Origin: Thermogemmatispora sp042408735 | Lineage (GTDB): Bacteria; Chloroflexota; Ktedonobacteria; Ktedonobacterales; Ktedonobacteraceae | Length of the DNA stretch: 64,000 bases | NCBI RefSeq assembly: GCF_042408735.1 | Contig: NZ_JBHOQV010000137.1 | Coordinates: 1-64,000 of the forward strand | Direction of reading: 5' to 3' | Part shown: positions 35,372 through 44,920 of the stretch, one piece after another | Numbering within the stretch: position 1 is the first letter of the stretch | Layout: each line of letters starts with the position of its first letter | The notes under the pieces: model-generated | The model's input: the letters and a program-made list of their open reading frames with translations, nothing else | The model's database searches: none | Told to the model about the DNA's origin: nothing | Translations under genes and position numbers: made by a program

Positions 35372-37861
35372 TCAGAGCGTGACAACGGCCTGTGCCGTAT
35401 GGCCCAGCGCCTGCTCTTGCAGGCCGCTGACCGTATGCCAGCGCACCTGCCAGGTCGCCGGACGCTCGCCTCTGATCTGCAGTTGCCAGCCTCCCGCCTC
35501 AGTCCCGACTAATCGGAACTCCGTTGCTGTCCCCTCCGCATCCCAAATCAGCCGTCCCTGGCCTTCTGCTCCAGGATAAACCTCCAGAGTGAGCCGGTCA
35601 GGCGGGGCCTCGTCCAGGAAGGAACACTCCGGCCCGAGCGGCAAGACGGTTCCAGCCCGCACGTAGAGAGGAATAATCTCCAGCGGTGCCTGTCGTGTAA
35701 TGAAGCGTCCCCCCGCGAGCCGCTCCTCGCTCCAGAAGTCGATCCACTCGCCAGCAGGCAGGTACAACTGGCGTGCGACCGGCTCCCGAGCCTCGCTGAA
35801 GACCGGTGCCACCAGCAAAGCCGGACCAAGCAGATAGGCGTCGTCGATCATCGCCGCCACCGGGTCGCCCGGAAACTCCAGCAGCAACGGACGCAGCATC
35901 GGTAGACCCTGCGCGTGGGCCTCCCAGGCCACACTATAAAGGTACGGGTTGAGCCGCATACGCAGCCGCGCATAGCGCCGGAAGATGGTCAGTGCCTCCT
36001 CGCCGAAGGCCCAGGGTTCGCGGGGAGTCGTCCCATGCGCCCGCGCCAGCGGCGAGAGCAGACCAAATTGCGCCCAGCGGATATACAGCTCAGGAGAAGG
36101 TGGCGGTCCATAGAAGCCGCCGATATCGTGGGCCCACAGACCCGGCGCGCTCAGCGCCAGGTTCAGGCCGCCGCGCAGCGAACAGGCCATCGCTTCCACA
36201 TCGGTCTTGGGATCACCGCCCCACTGTGCCGGATAGCGCTGCGTGCCCGCCCAGCCCGAGCGACCCCAGACCATGCCGGGCCTACCCGTCTCTTGTGCAA
36301 TCACCTCATGAACCGCCGCGTTATAGAGCAGCGGATAGAGATTGCGCAGCTCATGACCAGTCATACCGTTAGCGGCGCGGGCGGCCGCAGGAACTCCCTC
36401 GCCGAAGTCGGTCTTAAAGACCGCCACCCCGGCGCGCAGCAAGGGGCGATGGAGGTCCTGCCACCAGGCGCGGGCCGCAGGATTAGTGAAATCAACCACC
36501 GCGCGCCGGCGTCCATCGGGTGGCGGCCCTCCGAAGTCGGCCCCGATCGGCTCCCCATGCTCATCGCGTAGAAAATAGCCGGCCCTGGCTGCCTCCTCGT
36601 AGCGAGGGGCCGTCTCCGAGACGTAAGGCAGCTCCCAAAGCGAAACCTTGAACCCCTGCTCGCCCAGTTCCCGTAGCAGGCCGGGCAGATCAGGAAAAGC
36701 CTCTTCATTGACAGTAAAGTCGCACGACAGATTCGGCTGGGCCAGCCAGGCGGGATCGATATGCAAGACATCACAAGGAACCTCCTCGGCCCTGGCCCGC
36801 CTGGCTACCTCCTCCACCTCGGCGCGCGTCTGGTAGCGGCAGCGCGATAGCCAGACCCCGAAGGCCCAGCGCGGAGGCAGCGTAGCCCGTCCCGTCAGCC
36901 GCGTATATTCCTCCAGGATCTCCCGCGCCCCCTGACCGAAAATCAGAAACAGATCAAGGCCAGGCTCACCGCAGCGCAGCAGGGCCGAGCGAGCCGAGGG
37001 CGTTCCCAGCGAGAAGACCACCGGGGTCGGAGTATGCACGAACAGGCCATAGCCCCGTGATGACAACAAGAAAGGCACATGCTTATAGGCCGCCTCCGTC
37101 GTCGTCCCCCAGGCATCACTATTCCACAGCACCACCGTCGTCCCACGCTGATCCAGGCGCGTAAAGCGCTCCCCCAAGCCGTAGCAATGTTCTTCTGGAG
37201 AGAGCGCCCAGGACCACAGCCCTTCCACCTCGTCGGCAGCCGGACAATGCAGTCCCGGTGGAGGCGTGCATAACAGGCCATGCACATTGCGGTCATCCAG
37301 CGGCGTGCGTATGGTCGCCGCTGGTGCGGCAGCACTGGCAATGCTGATGCCGAAGGGATCGCGCTGCAAAGCAATCGTGACCCCCTCCAGCGTAGCCCGC
37401 ACCGTCGCTGGCGTTTCCTCCAGCCCTGGCTCAGGTGGAGGCGAACCAGACGGGCCATAGGTCGCTCTCTCCAGCTCCTCCAGCGCTCCGGGAACCAGCA
37501 TGCCATAAGCCCGCTCCTGCTGCAGCTCCTCATGCCGTCCCAGACGGACCCGTACGAGACGCGGCGTCAACACCCGCACCTCCAACGTCAGCTGCGAGAC
37601 AGAGCCAGTCGCTAGCGGAGCCATCAGCTCGCTGGTCGTCCGTCCCATCGCGGTCGGACGATTCGGCGTACTCGTATCCATCATCTGCTCCGCCAGCGGC
37701 TCCGCGCTCACAATAACGGGGCGCTGAGCCGAGCCGACGTTGCGGAAAGGGACAAGAGCGACCTCCGCGCGCAGACCTCCCGGTAGAGCCGATACCCTCA
37801 GCAGGCGCCGGGCATAGGCCCCTGGTCGCAGCGTACCTGGCTCACCTTGCTCGATCCTCAT
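35372..37861 (-). CDS. GH31 alpha-glycosidase (YicI/alpha-xylosidase-like)
   Basis: 829 aa, no signal peptide, so cytoplasmic. After an N-terminal beta-sandwich, the barrel begins at FGVWLSRCRY. The nucleophile is D485 (VFKTDFGE) and the acid/base is D550 (QWGGDPKTD); the 65-residue spacing is close to YicI (D416/D482). CDVLHIDPAWL and CDFTVNEEAFPD match alpha-xylosidases and alpha-glucosidases. The QDWxGxR/FGxRLWWNW-type region that binds the sulfonate in known GH31 sulfoquinovosidases is not present. Its ATG overlaps the stop of the transaldolase gene by four bases, so it is co-expressed with the pathway. It releases the monosaccharide that enters the isomerase/transaldolase route, from a substrate still to be identified. 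Confidence 0.93.
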   Translation of the reverse strand: MRIEQGEPGTLRPGAYARRLLRVSALPGGLRAEVALVPFRNVGSAQRPVIVSAEPLAEQMMDTSTPNRPTAMGRTTSELMAPLATGSVSQLTLEVRVLTPRLVRVRLGRHEELQQERAYGMLVPGALEELERATYGPSGSPPPEPGLEETPATVRATLEGVTIALQRDPFGISIASAAAPAATIRTPLDDRNVHGLLCTPPPGLHCPAADEVEGLWSWALSPEEHCYGLGERFTRLDQRGTTVVLWNSDAWGTTTEAAYKHVPFLLSSRGYGLFVHTPTPVVFSLGTPSARSALLRCGEPGLDLFLIFGQGAREILEEYTRLTGRATLPPRWAFGVWLSRCRYQTRAEVEEVARRARAEEVPCDVLHIDPAWLAQPNLSCDFTVNEEAFPDLPGLLRELGEQGFKVSLWELPYVSETAPRYEEAARAGYFLRDEHGEPIGADFGGPPPDGRRRAVVDFTNPAARAWWQDLHRPLLRAGVAVFKTDFGEGVPAAARAANGMTGHELRNLYPLLYNAAVHEVIAQETGRPGMVWGRSGWAGTQRYPAQWGGDPKTDVEAMACSLRGGLNLALSAPGLWAHDIGGFYGPPPSPELYIRWAQFGLLSPLARAHGTTPREPWAFGEEALTIFRRYARLRMRLNPYLYSVAWEAHAQGLPMLRPLLLEFPGDPVAAMIDDAYLLGPALLVAPVFSEAREPVARQLYLPAGEWIDFWSEERLAGGRFITRQAPLEIIPLYVRAGTVLPLGPECSFLDEAPPDRLTLEVYPGAEGQGRLIWDAEGTATEFRLVGTEAGGWQLQIRGERPATWQVRWHTVSGLQEQALGHTAQAVVTL

Positions 37862-38607
37862 TGTCCCTGACTCCCCTCCTGACTGCGCCTGTAATCCTCC
37901 AGAAAAGCCTCAAGACCCGCCGCCGTCAGCGGATGCTCAACCAACTGCGTCAGAATGGCAAAGGACATCGTAGCGATCTGGGCGCCGGCCCTGGCGACAG
38001 CCGTCACGTGTACCGGGTGGCGCAAGGCGGCGGCAATAATCTTGCCCGGCTGCTGCTGCACCCGCAGAATGTGGGCCAGATCGGCTACCAGCGCCACCCC
38101 ATCCTCGCCGACCGCATCGAGTCGCCCCACAAAAGGACTAACATAGCTGGCCCCGGCGGCCAGTGCCAGCAACGCCTGGTTGACCGTAAAGATAAGGGTT
38201 GCATTGATCTCTGGCCGACGCCTCAGTCGCTGCTGCTGAGCGAAGCGCGCCCGAATCGGACAATCCGGGGCGTGGGCGCACCCCTGGCAGGAAGCCGTCA
38301 CCTCGCTGTGAGAGAGGCGCGCCATCGCCTTCAGGCCCTCGACGGTAGTTGGCAGCTTGACGACCACATTGGGCGACCAGCCAGCGAACTCCGTGCCCTG
38401 GGCCACCATCCCATCGGCATCGAGGGCCACCACCTCCACGCTGATCGGCACGTCGGCGATCCAGCACAGCTCTTGGACATGGCGGCGCAGATCACGCACG
38501 CCCGCGCGGGCAACGTGGCTGGGATTAGTCGTCACGCCGCGCAGGATACCCCAGGAGACCGCCGTACGCACCTCATCCAACTGGGCCGTATCAAGATAAA
38601 ATTCCAT
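37858..38607 (-). CDS. Fructose-6-phosphate-aldolase-type transaldolase with cysteine insert
   Basis: 249 aa class I aldolase of the FSA/TalC group. It begins MEFYLDTAQLDEVR, has GVTTNPS, and the Schiff-base lysine is K84 in NVVVKLPTTVEGL (K85 in E. coli FSA). After about residue 100 there is an insert of roughly 25 residues, absent from ordinary FSA, with C107, C110 and C116 (CQGCAHAPDC) followed by RRRPE; the barrel resumes at NATLIFTVNQALLALAAG. The insert may bind metal or form a lid. In a sulfoglycolytic transaldolase pathway this enzyme would split 6-deoxy-6-sulfofructose to sulfolactaldehyde, moving the C3 unit to glyceraldehyde phosphate. That assignment rests on the neighbouring isomerase and suy genes. 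Confidence 0.88.
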   Translation of the reverse strand: MEFYLDTAQLDEVRTAVSWGILRGVTTNPSHVARAGVRDLRRHVQELCWIADVPISVEVVALDADGMVAQGTEFAGWSPNVVVKLPTTVEGLKAMARLSHSEVTASCQGCAHAPDCPIRARFAQQQRLRRRPEINATLIFTVNQALLALAAGASYVSPFVGRLDAVGEDGVALVADLAHILRVQQQPGKIIAAALRHPVHVTAVARAGAQIATMSFAILTQLVEHPLTAAGLEAFLEDYRRSQEGSQGQ

Positions 38608-38636
38608 AACTCGCCGTAACCTCCTTCCTTCTCTCC

Positions 38637-39527
38637 TTATCCTTTCAAGCCGCCCGCTGTCAGCCCGGACACGATGCGCCGCTCGAGCAACAAAATCAGA
38701 GCCACCAGCGGCACCACCGACATGATCATTGCTGCCGAAAGCACTCCGAAATTGGTCGTAAATTCCGTCTGGCTAAGAATGACGATGCCCACAGGGAGCG
38801 TATAGGTGGCCGTAGTCGTGTAGTTGAGAGCGAACAAGTACTCGTTCCAATCGCCGACGAAGACAATAACCGCCGTCGTGAACAGGCCCGGAATTGTCAT
38901 GGGCAGCACGATGCGCAGAAAGGCTCCCAGTCGGCTCATCCCGTCGAGGGTGGCCGCCTCCTCGAACTCCAGGGGCACCTCCTGGAAAAAGGCCATCAGA
39001 ATAAGAATGGCCAGCGGCAACCCAAAGACAGAATAGGGCAAGATCAGGGCCAACAGCGTGCCAATCAGGTGCATACCCTGTAGCAGCACATAGAGCGGTA
39101 TCACCTGGGAGAAGGGCGGAAAGAGAGAGATCGAGACCACGAACAGCAACAGCAGCCGCTTCCAGCGAAAGCGCAGGCGTGCGAAGGCATAGGCGGCCAG
39201 CGTCGCCAAAACCATCGTGATCAGGGTCGAAGCCAGAGAGGCAATCACACTATTGAGATAGTAGCGCCCGATATCTCCCTGGAGGGCCTCGCGATAGCTG
39301 CTCAGGGTAGGATGGGCCGGCAGCAGCGGAGCGGGGATGGCCGTGGTCTCCTGGGGAGTCATCAACGAGGTCAGCAAGGCCCAGAGCAGCGGCAGAAACT
39401 GTACCACCAGAATCACCGCCAGCGTCAGATAGAGAAGCGTGCGCCTCGAAAGGCGTCCCAACAGCGACTGCCCCCGCCCCGCACCCCGTGGCTTGAACGC
39501 TGCCGCCCTGCCAGACTGCATTGCCAT
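38637..39527 (-). CDS. Carbohydrate ABC transporter permease, MalG-type
   Basis: 296 aa from the ATG at 39527, nine bases after AAAGGAGG; an in-frame start at 39554 has no such site. About six spans. The EAA loop is EEAATLDGMSRLGAFLRIVLPMTIPGL and the C-terminus is the usual TAGGLKG. It pairs with the MalF-type permease encoded 41 bases upstream and the binding protein at 40688. No ATPase gene in this operon either. Confidence 0.92.
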   Translation of the reverse strand: MAMQSGRAAAFKPRGAGRGQSLLGRLSRRTLLYLTLAVILVVQFLPLLWALLTSLMTPQETTAIPAPLLPAHPTLSSYREALQGDIGRYYLNSVIASLASTLITMVLATLAAYAFARLRFRWKRLLLLFVVSISLFPPFSQVIPLYVLLQGMHLIGTLLALILPYSVFGLPLAILILMAFFQEVPLEFEEAATLDGMSRLGAFLRIVLPMTIPGLFTTAVIVFVGDWNEYLFALNYTTTATYTLPVGIVILSQTEFTTNFGVLSAAMIMSVVPLVALILLLERRIVSGLTAGGLKG

Positions 39528-39568
39528 GAACGTTCCTCCTTTGCAGCCGAGCAATCGGTCGATGTCGG

Positions 39569-40507
39569 CTAGCGCATCCCGCTGCGCGCGAGCATGCGCA
39601 TATAGAGCACAATGAAAACCAGCGTGATCGCCATCAGGACGGTGGCGAGCGTAGAACCGTAGCCGAAATCGCCGAACTGCTGAATCTGCAAGTAAATGTA
39701 GAGGCCCAGATTCTGCGTGGCGTTGCCCGGTCCCCCATTGGTAAAAGCGCTGATCAAATCGAAGGCTTGCAGCGATTCAATCGTGCGCAGGATGAGCGTG
39801 ACCAGCAGAACCGGGCTGAGCAGTGGGAGCGTGATGCGCCAGAGGATCTGCCAGCGTGAAGCGCCATCCACGCGCGCCGCCTCGTAGATTTCATCCGAGA
39901 TGCTTTGCAGCCCGGCCAGCACCAGGAGCGCCACCAACGAATTAGCCTTCCAGACAGCCAGCACGTAGATGAGGACTGTCGCCAGTTGGGGCGAGCCGAG
40001 CCAGACGGTGGGATGAGCCGGGTTCATCAGCCCCAGGTGCTCCAGCAGGCTGTTAATCAGACCATACTGATCGTTGAACATGTAGGCCCAGATGACCGAG
40101 TTCGTGGCGGTCGGGATGGCCCAGGGAAAGAGAATAGCGGCGCGCGCCAGCCAGCGCCCCGCAAAGCGCCGATTGGCAAAAAGGGCCAGGGCCGTTCCGC
40201 AGATCATCTGGCCTGCGACCGTAATCAGACTATAGAGCAGCGAGAAACGCAAAGCGCTCCAGAACTGTTCATCGTGGAAAAGGCGCACGTAGTTGGCCCA
40301 ACCGGCGTTGGTAGTTCCCATTCCGAACGAGCCGCCCTGCTGGAACGAGAACCAGAGCGTACTCAGGGCCGGATACACTCCCAGCGCCAGCAGGGCTAGC
40401 AAGACCGGCAGCAGCATCAGCCAGGCCAGCCGCTCCTCCCGGCGTTCCAGCGGTCCGCGCACCTCGCTCTTCTCGACCTGGGCCAGTGGCGTCCCTATTG
40501 TCGCCAT
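39569..40507 (-). CDS. Carbohydrate ABC transporter permease, MalF-type
   Basis: 312 aa with six spans; the first is WLMLLPVLLALLALGVYPALSTLW. EAA loop: YEAARVDGASRWQILWRITLPLLSPVLL. The ATG at 40507 follows AAGAGGTGG. It sits between the binding protein and the MalG-type permease. With SmoE/SmoF/SmoG-type ABC systems known to import sulfoquinovose or its glycosides in other bacteria, this importer is the likely entry point for the operon's substrate. Confidence 0.92.
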   Translation of the reverse strand: MATIGTPLAQVEKSEVRGPLERREERLAWLMLLPVLLALLALGVYPALSTLWFSFQQGGSFGMGTTNAGWANYVRLFHDEQFWSALRFSLLYSLITVAGQMICGTALALFANRRFAGRWLARAAILFPWAIPTATNSVIWAYMFNDQYGLINSLLEHLGLMNPAHPTVWLGSPQLATVLIYVLAVWKANSLVALLVLAGLQSISDEIYEAARVDGASRWQILWRITLPLLSPVLLVTLILRTIESLQAFDLISAFTNGGPGNATQNLGLYIYLQIQQFGDFGYGSTLATVLMAITLVFIVLYMRMLARSGMR

Positions 40508-40687
40508 AAGCCACCTCTTCTCAGCATTGCTCTGCTGCAGGCAAAGGCCATTGCCCCGCCCTGGGGGTGGCAGGCCAGACCGCCGGAGAAAGCAAAGGAG
40601 GGACCCTCTGCCTCTGTCTTTCTTCTCTCCTTCTCGCTTCTTCCTTCCCTCCTGCCCTCTGCCTGCTGGTTGGCCTGCCTTCCTGAC

Positions 40688-42085
40688 TCAGGTGAGCGAG
40701 GCCACCTGCGCCTGCACACTGTTGAGCGCCTCGGCCGGTGCTGCCTGGTTGCTCAGGACAGAATTGATGGCCGCCTGGAGAGGCGTCGTAAACTGGTTAT
40801 AGTTCTTGAGGGTCGGGCGATTGACCCCGCTGTTGAGAATGCTGCCAACCTGCTTAAAGTAGGGCACCTTTGCCTGCACGCCGGAGTCGTTGACCACGTC
40901 TGGACGGCTTGGAATCAGGCCGGCATTGATGGCCATCGAAGTCTGAGTTTCCTTGCTCAGCATGTAATCGATAAAGGTCCAGGCGGCCTCTTTATGCTGC
41001 GAGAAGGCATTGATTGCCAGCACCCAGCCGCCGGTACAGCCATGTCCGCTGTGGCCCGCCGTGGCCAGCGTCGGGGCCACACCCACCTTGCCGCTCACCT
41101 TCGAGCGTGAAGGCGTATTGGCGATCGCGTAGGCAAAGACCCAGTTGCGCATGAAAGGGGCCTTGCCCTCGTTGAAAAGGGCCAGGATATCGTTGGGGGC
41201 ATAGGTAGAGGTGCCTGTTGGCGCTAGCTTGAACTTGTAGATCAGATCGTGCATATACTGCAGGGCCTCGACCTGCAGCGACCCATTGACCTGCAGCTTG
41301 CCCGGCTGCCCGATAGAGCCACCGGCCCCCCAGAGGAATTCCAGCCACTCATCGACGATGGCCTCGATCTTCTTGCCCGGCATCAGATAGCCGTAGCTGA
41401 CGCCGCGGGAGGACTCTCCCGAGAGAATGCGCTCTGCCAGCGCCTGCATTTCCTCGCGCGTCTGGGGCACCGTTCCACCGTACTTCTCAACCAGATCGGT
41501 GCGGTAGTAGAGCATGCCAATGTCCATGTAGCGCTGGATGCCGTAGAGATGGCCGTTGACCCGTCCAACGGTGCGGGCACTGGGCCAGAACTGGTTTAAA
41601 TAGCTGGGGGTCACATACTGATCGATGGGAGCCAGCCAGCCGGGAGTAGCGAATTGGGCGGGCCAGGTGACATCGATCTGGACAACATCCGGCGTGGGCG
41701 ACTGAGCGCGGAAAGCGTTTACGAACTTGCTATACTGATCCGTCGCTACCGAAGGTAGCTCCACGTAGTCGACGTGGATCTTGCCGGCGTGCAAATCGTT
41801 GAAGCGCTTGATCTCCGCCGTTTGCTCGCCAGTCGTATCCACCAGGGCGGCGAACTGGATCGTCACCGGGCCACTGCTAGAGCTGGTCCCACCGCCGCAG
41901 GCCGCCAGCAAGGGACCGATGGCCGTTACCCCAATCCCGACCTTCACCCCCTGACTGAGCAGCCTGCGGCGGGAAAGCCTGGGGGGAGCCACCTGGTCCA
42001 GCTCTGGCTGAAGGCGTGGACCAGCGGGTAGTACTCCCCCTGTCCAAAAATGCTGCATCTGTCTTGAATCATCGCTGATTGCCAT
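40688..42085 (-). CDS. Extracellular sugar-binding lipoprotein, second ABC system
   Basis: 465 aa from the ATG at 42085; a GTG at 42124 is possible, and neither has a well-placed ribosome site. A twin-arginine motif (SRRRLLSQG) precedes a hydrophobic stretch ending in the lipobox LLAAC. Family-1 blocks are DVVQIDVTWPAQFATPGWLAPIDQYV, GHLYGIQRYMDIGMLYYRTDLVEKYG and the C-terminal AAWTFIDYMLSKETQT. The protein is a sugar or sugar-glycoside binder. Its gene lies between the isomerase and the two permeases. Whether the binding site carries a sulfonate-contacting arginine cannot be read without a model. Confidence 0.9.
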   Translation of the reverse strand: MAISDDSRQMQHFWTGGVLPAGPRLQPELDQVAPPRLSRRRLLSQGVKVGIGVTAIGPLLAACGGGTSSSSGPVTIQFAALVDTTGEQTAEIKRFNDLHAGKIHVDYVELPSVATDQYSKFVNAFRAQSPTPDVVQIDVTWPAQFATPGWLAPIDQYVTPSYLNQFWPSARTVGRVNGHLYGIQRYMDIGMLYYRTDLVEKYGGTVPQTREEMQALAERILSGESSRGVSYGYLMPGKKIEAIVDEWLEFLWGAGGSIGQPGKLQVNGSLQVEALQYMHDLIYKFKLAPTGTSTYAPNDILALFNEGKAPFMRNWVFAYAIANTPSRSKVSGKVGVAPTLATAGHSGHGCTGGWVLAINAFSQHKEAAWTFIDYMLSKETQTSMAINAGLIPSRPDVVNDSGVQAKVPYFKQVGSILNSGVNRPTLKNYNQFTTPLQAAINSVLSNQAAPAEALNSVQAQVASLT

Positions 42086-42236
42086 TTTATGACATACCAA
42101 CCTTTCTTGGTGGCTGTGAAGCACAGGGCCAGTCGGGCTGGCCTGTGTTCAGGCTCCGACACGACAATGTGGGCGCTGCGGACCATCGCCCGCCTGTACC
42201 TTTACGGGCCGCCGGTCTGGGCCGGCTGAGCCTGAG

Positions 42237-43613
42237 CTAAAGCGCAACTCCCTCGATCTGCAGCAGCTCTGCCAGAGCCTCAAGCGCCTGTGCCTGATGC
42301 CCTGCCACGAAAGCGACGTGGTGCTCCCATCCGTCGAGGATCAACCGGTCAAGCAGCGACCGGGCGGCGGTGATCGGACGGAAAACGGCGGTATTGCCGG
42401 CGAAGCGATTCACTGGTTCGTCGAGAATCTCGCCTTCCACGTAGAGCAGGCGATAGCCGTCTGGCCCGACACCCAGGCGAGCCAGGGTAGCAGGGCCGGG
42501 GCGAATAGCGAAGTTGCCCGCGACGCCAATCCGCCGGTTACAGTGGACGGTGAGAGGCACCTCCTCAGCGGCGCCGGCACGAGCCAGGCAGGCTGGAGCA
42601 TTGCCACAGTGCCAGAGCGAAATGGTGTTGGTCTCCTCGTTGAGAGCAACCACGTCGGCCAGCAGCGGGGCGGCGCCGCTGAGCCACTGCAGCAATAGCA
42701 GGGTGACCGCCCCGTGGAGATCGGCTTCGCAGGCACAGATAAAGCCATCATCGGCTAGCCGACCGAGCGTAGCACAGGGCATCAGGCCGAAGTCCTGGGG
42801 AAACTCCGGCCAGCAGCGCACGGCCAGACCGTCGAGCTGTTGCTCCTTCAGAAAGGTCCGCAGAGCAACGTAGGCTGCCCCAAAGCGCTGCACCTCCTCT
42901 GGCGCCAGCGCCTGCAGGCTGGGAGAACGCTCCTGCGTTGAAGCAATAGCCGCTGCCACTGCCGACGTGGGGGCCGAGCGGGCCGCGCTGAAGACTCGCT
43001 GCAGGTCCAGGCGAGAGACGGTGGTTCCGATCACACGCGTCAGCGCCAGGTCATCAAACTGGCAGCCGTAGAAGCCGGTAGGGGCCTCACCGACCAGGCC
43101 AAGCCGGCTTGCGCGCAGCCGCCGCCGCGTGGCCGCCGCCCGCGCCAGGGCCGCCAGAGGGACAAACAGGTTCTCCTCTCCAGGATCGCCGTAGAGGTAG
43201 CGAACGACTCGTCCTGTCTTGCGCAGCGCGTGGGCGGCAATATGGGCCCCGCAAAGCGAATTGAGCCAGAGCCGCTCGCCGGCGGCTCCTGGCTCACGTA
43301 ACGCCCAGAGGCAGACCGGAACAGCCAGCTGATCTGCCAGCTCAACGACCATGCTTGCGTCGCTAAAGGTTGCGCAGAGCAGAACCAGAACATCCGGCTC
43401 GTGCTCCTTGAGGCGCAGGGCCTGCTCGTGAGCAGCCTGGGCATCCATCAGCAGCCTGGCCTCGCCGTAGACCGGCCAGCCTTCCTGCTGCAGGGCTGCC
43501 AGGGCCCTGGTCGCCATCTGTTGGGCATAATCGACGGCAAAGGTCGGACGGGCGATACAGGCCAGGGCCAGCACCGGGACCGGTGCCTCGCGCTTGTTTT
43601 CTCGAGTAGACAT
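42237..43613 (-). CDS. L-fucose/L-arabinose isomerase-family enzyme
   Basis: 458 aa. The fold blocks of the FucI/AraA superfamily are recognisable: an N-terminal Rossmann-like domain with EPDVLVLLCATFSDASMVVELADQLAVPVCLW, a middle domain with QLDGLAVRCWPEF, FICACEADLHGAVTLLLLQWLSGAAPLLADV, and a C-terminal domain starting near ISLWHCGNAP. Metal ligands are probably the acidic residues E in ACEAD and the histidine in WHCGN. These enzymes interconvert an aldose and a ketose using Mn. Located between the ROK repressor (80 bases upstream) and the sugar-binding protein. In the proposed pathway it would convert sulfoquinovose to sulfofructose; fucose, arabinose or xylose isomerisation are alternatives. 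Confidence 0.82.
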   Translation of the reverse strand: MSTRENKREAPVPVLALACIARPTFAVDYAQQMATRALAALQQEGWPVYGEARLLMDAQAAHEQALRLKEHEPDVLVLLCATFSDASMVVELADQLAVPVCLWALREPGAAGERLWLNSLCGAHIAAHALRKTGRVVRYLYGDPGEENLFVPLAALARAAATRRRLRASRLGLVGEAPTGFYGCQFDDLALTRVIGTTVSRLDLQRVFSAARSAPTSAVAAAIASTQERSPSLQALAPEEVQRFGAAYVALRTFLKEQQLDGLAVRCWPEFPQDFGLMPCATLGRLADDGFICACEADLHGAVTLLLLQWLSGAAPLLADVVALNEETNTISLWHCGNAPACLARAGAAEEVPLTVHCNRRIGVAGNFAIRPGPATLARLGVGPDGYRLLYVEGEILDEPVNRFAGNTAVFRPITAARSLLDRLILDGWEHHVAFVAGHQAQALEALAELLQIEGVAL

Positions 43614-43693
43614 CTTTCTGCTTTTCTTGACTGAACTTCTTCAAGCTCGCCGGCTGGCGGGAGCCTGAGCCAGGCGAAGCACGAGACGGCGAG

Positions 43694-44899
43694 TTAGTGC
43701 TCGCGGGCAGAAGCTCCCAACACCAGCCTATCGAGGGCCAGGCTGGCAGCTCCGACCAGACCGGCATCCTCTCCGAAGGTCGGTGCCACCAGCTCGACCG
43801 AGGCATCTCTCGTCAGAAAGGCGCGCTGATGAAGACACTCCGCCACGGCGGAGAAGAAGATCGCTCCTGCGACAGTGATGGCGCCGTGCAAGACGATCCG
43901 GCTGGGGTTAAGGATATCGGTCAGAGTAGCCAGGGCGATGCCTAGCGATTCACCGCAGCGCTGGACAACCTCGCGGGCCAGAGGATGACCATCGAGGGCC
44001 AGCCTGGCAAGCTGACGAACGGCCTCCTTCGGGCCAGCCGTCGACGATTCCAGGGTCAGGCCACGAGCACGCGCCTGACGCAGTATGGCTGGCTCTGCCG
44101 CGATCGTTTCCAGACAGCCTCGATTGCCACAGGCACAGCGCTCGCCCGCCGGATCAACCGTGATATGACCGATCTCGCCGGCACTGCCGTGCGCACCACG
44201 GTAGGGATGGCCGTTGATCATCAGACCGGAGCCGATGCCGGTGCCAATGTAGACGAAGGCGAAGTCCGGCCAGTGGCGTCCCTGGCCAAGCAGAGCCTCG
44301 CCCAGGGCCATAGCGCGCACATTGTTTTCAATGGCTACTGGACACTGCAAGCGAGCGGCCAGCAGGTCACCCAGCGGAACCCCCTCCCAGCCCAGACTGG
44401 GCGCACGCTTCACCAGACCACGTGCGCCGTCTACCAGGCCGACCACTCCCGCTCCGACCGCCAGCAGGGCTGTTGAGGCATACCCGGCTTCTATTAATAG
44501 ATCCTGCAAGATCTGCACGATCAGCCCAACTGTTGCTTCGGGGCTGGAAGGCCCGGGGGTGCGAATAACGCGGCGCGCCAGCAGGCGACCGCGCAGCGTG
44601 CAGAGCGCCAGCCGCAGGGCGCTCACCCCTTGATGCACAGCCCCAAGCAGTGGCCCCTCTTCCGGCAGATCCAGCAGGATGGCGCTCGCTCCTACTCGCT
44701 TGCCCCGTGCCGTCCCCACCTCTCTTAACAGACCGTCCTCGATCAGCTCACGGGTGATGTTGGTGATAGCTGCCGTCGTCAGACCTGTCTGATGCGCCAG
44801 ATCAACGCGCGCCAGCGGTCCTTCGCGCAAAATGGTGCGCAGCACCTGCTCGCGATTGAGTTCCCGCAGGCCGTGCCGGCTAAGGCTGGTGGTGGCCAT
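43694..44899 (-). CDS. ROK-family transcriptional repressor (XylR/NagC-like)
   Basis: 401 aa. Residues about 10-70 form a winged helix (NREQVLRTILREGPLARVDLAHQTGLTTAAITNITREL). The sugar-kinase-like effector domain has the ROK signature, with GEIGHITVDPAGERCACGNRGCLET as its zinc and sugar site. The ATG at 44899 follows AAGGAGGAGAG. A perfect minus-strand promoter and an AT-rich dyad lie just upstream, so autoregulation is expected. It leads the long minus-strand operon of isomerase, transporter, transaldolase and glycosidase, and it is the obvious sugar-responsive switch for them. Confidence 0.95.
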   Translation of the reverse strand: MATTSLSRHGLRELNREQVLRTILREGPLARVDLAHQTGLTTAAITNITRELIEDGLLREVGTARGKRVGASAILLDLPEEGPLLGAVHQGVSALRLALCTLRGRLLARRVIRTPGPSSPEATVGLIVQILQDLLIEAGYASTALLAVGAGVVGLVDGARGLVKRAPSLGWEGVPLGDLLAARLQCPVAIENNVRAMALGEALLGQGRHWPDFAFVYIGTGIGSGLMINGHPYRGAHGSAGEIGHITVDPAGERCACGNRGCLETIAAEPAILRQARARGLTLESSTAGPKEAVRQLARLALDGHPLAREVVQRCGESLGIALATLTDILNPSRIVLHGAITVAGAIFFSAVAECLHQRAFLTRDASVELVAPTFGEDAGLVGAASLALDRLVLGASAREH

Positions 44900-44920
44900 C
44901 TCTCCTCCTTGAGCCGCGCC

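Noticed and set aside
35372..37861. Calling the GH31 a sulfoquinovosidase
   Set aside because: The sulfonate-binding region of known enzymes is absent; kept as GH31 alpha-glycosidase with the role open.
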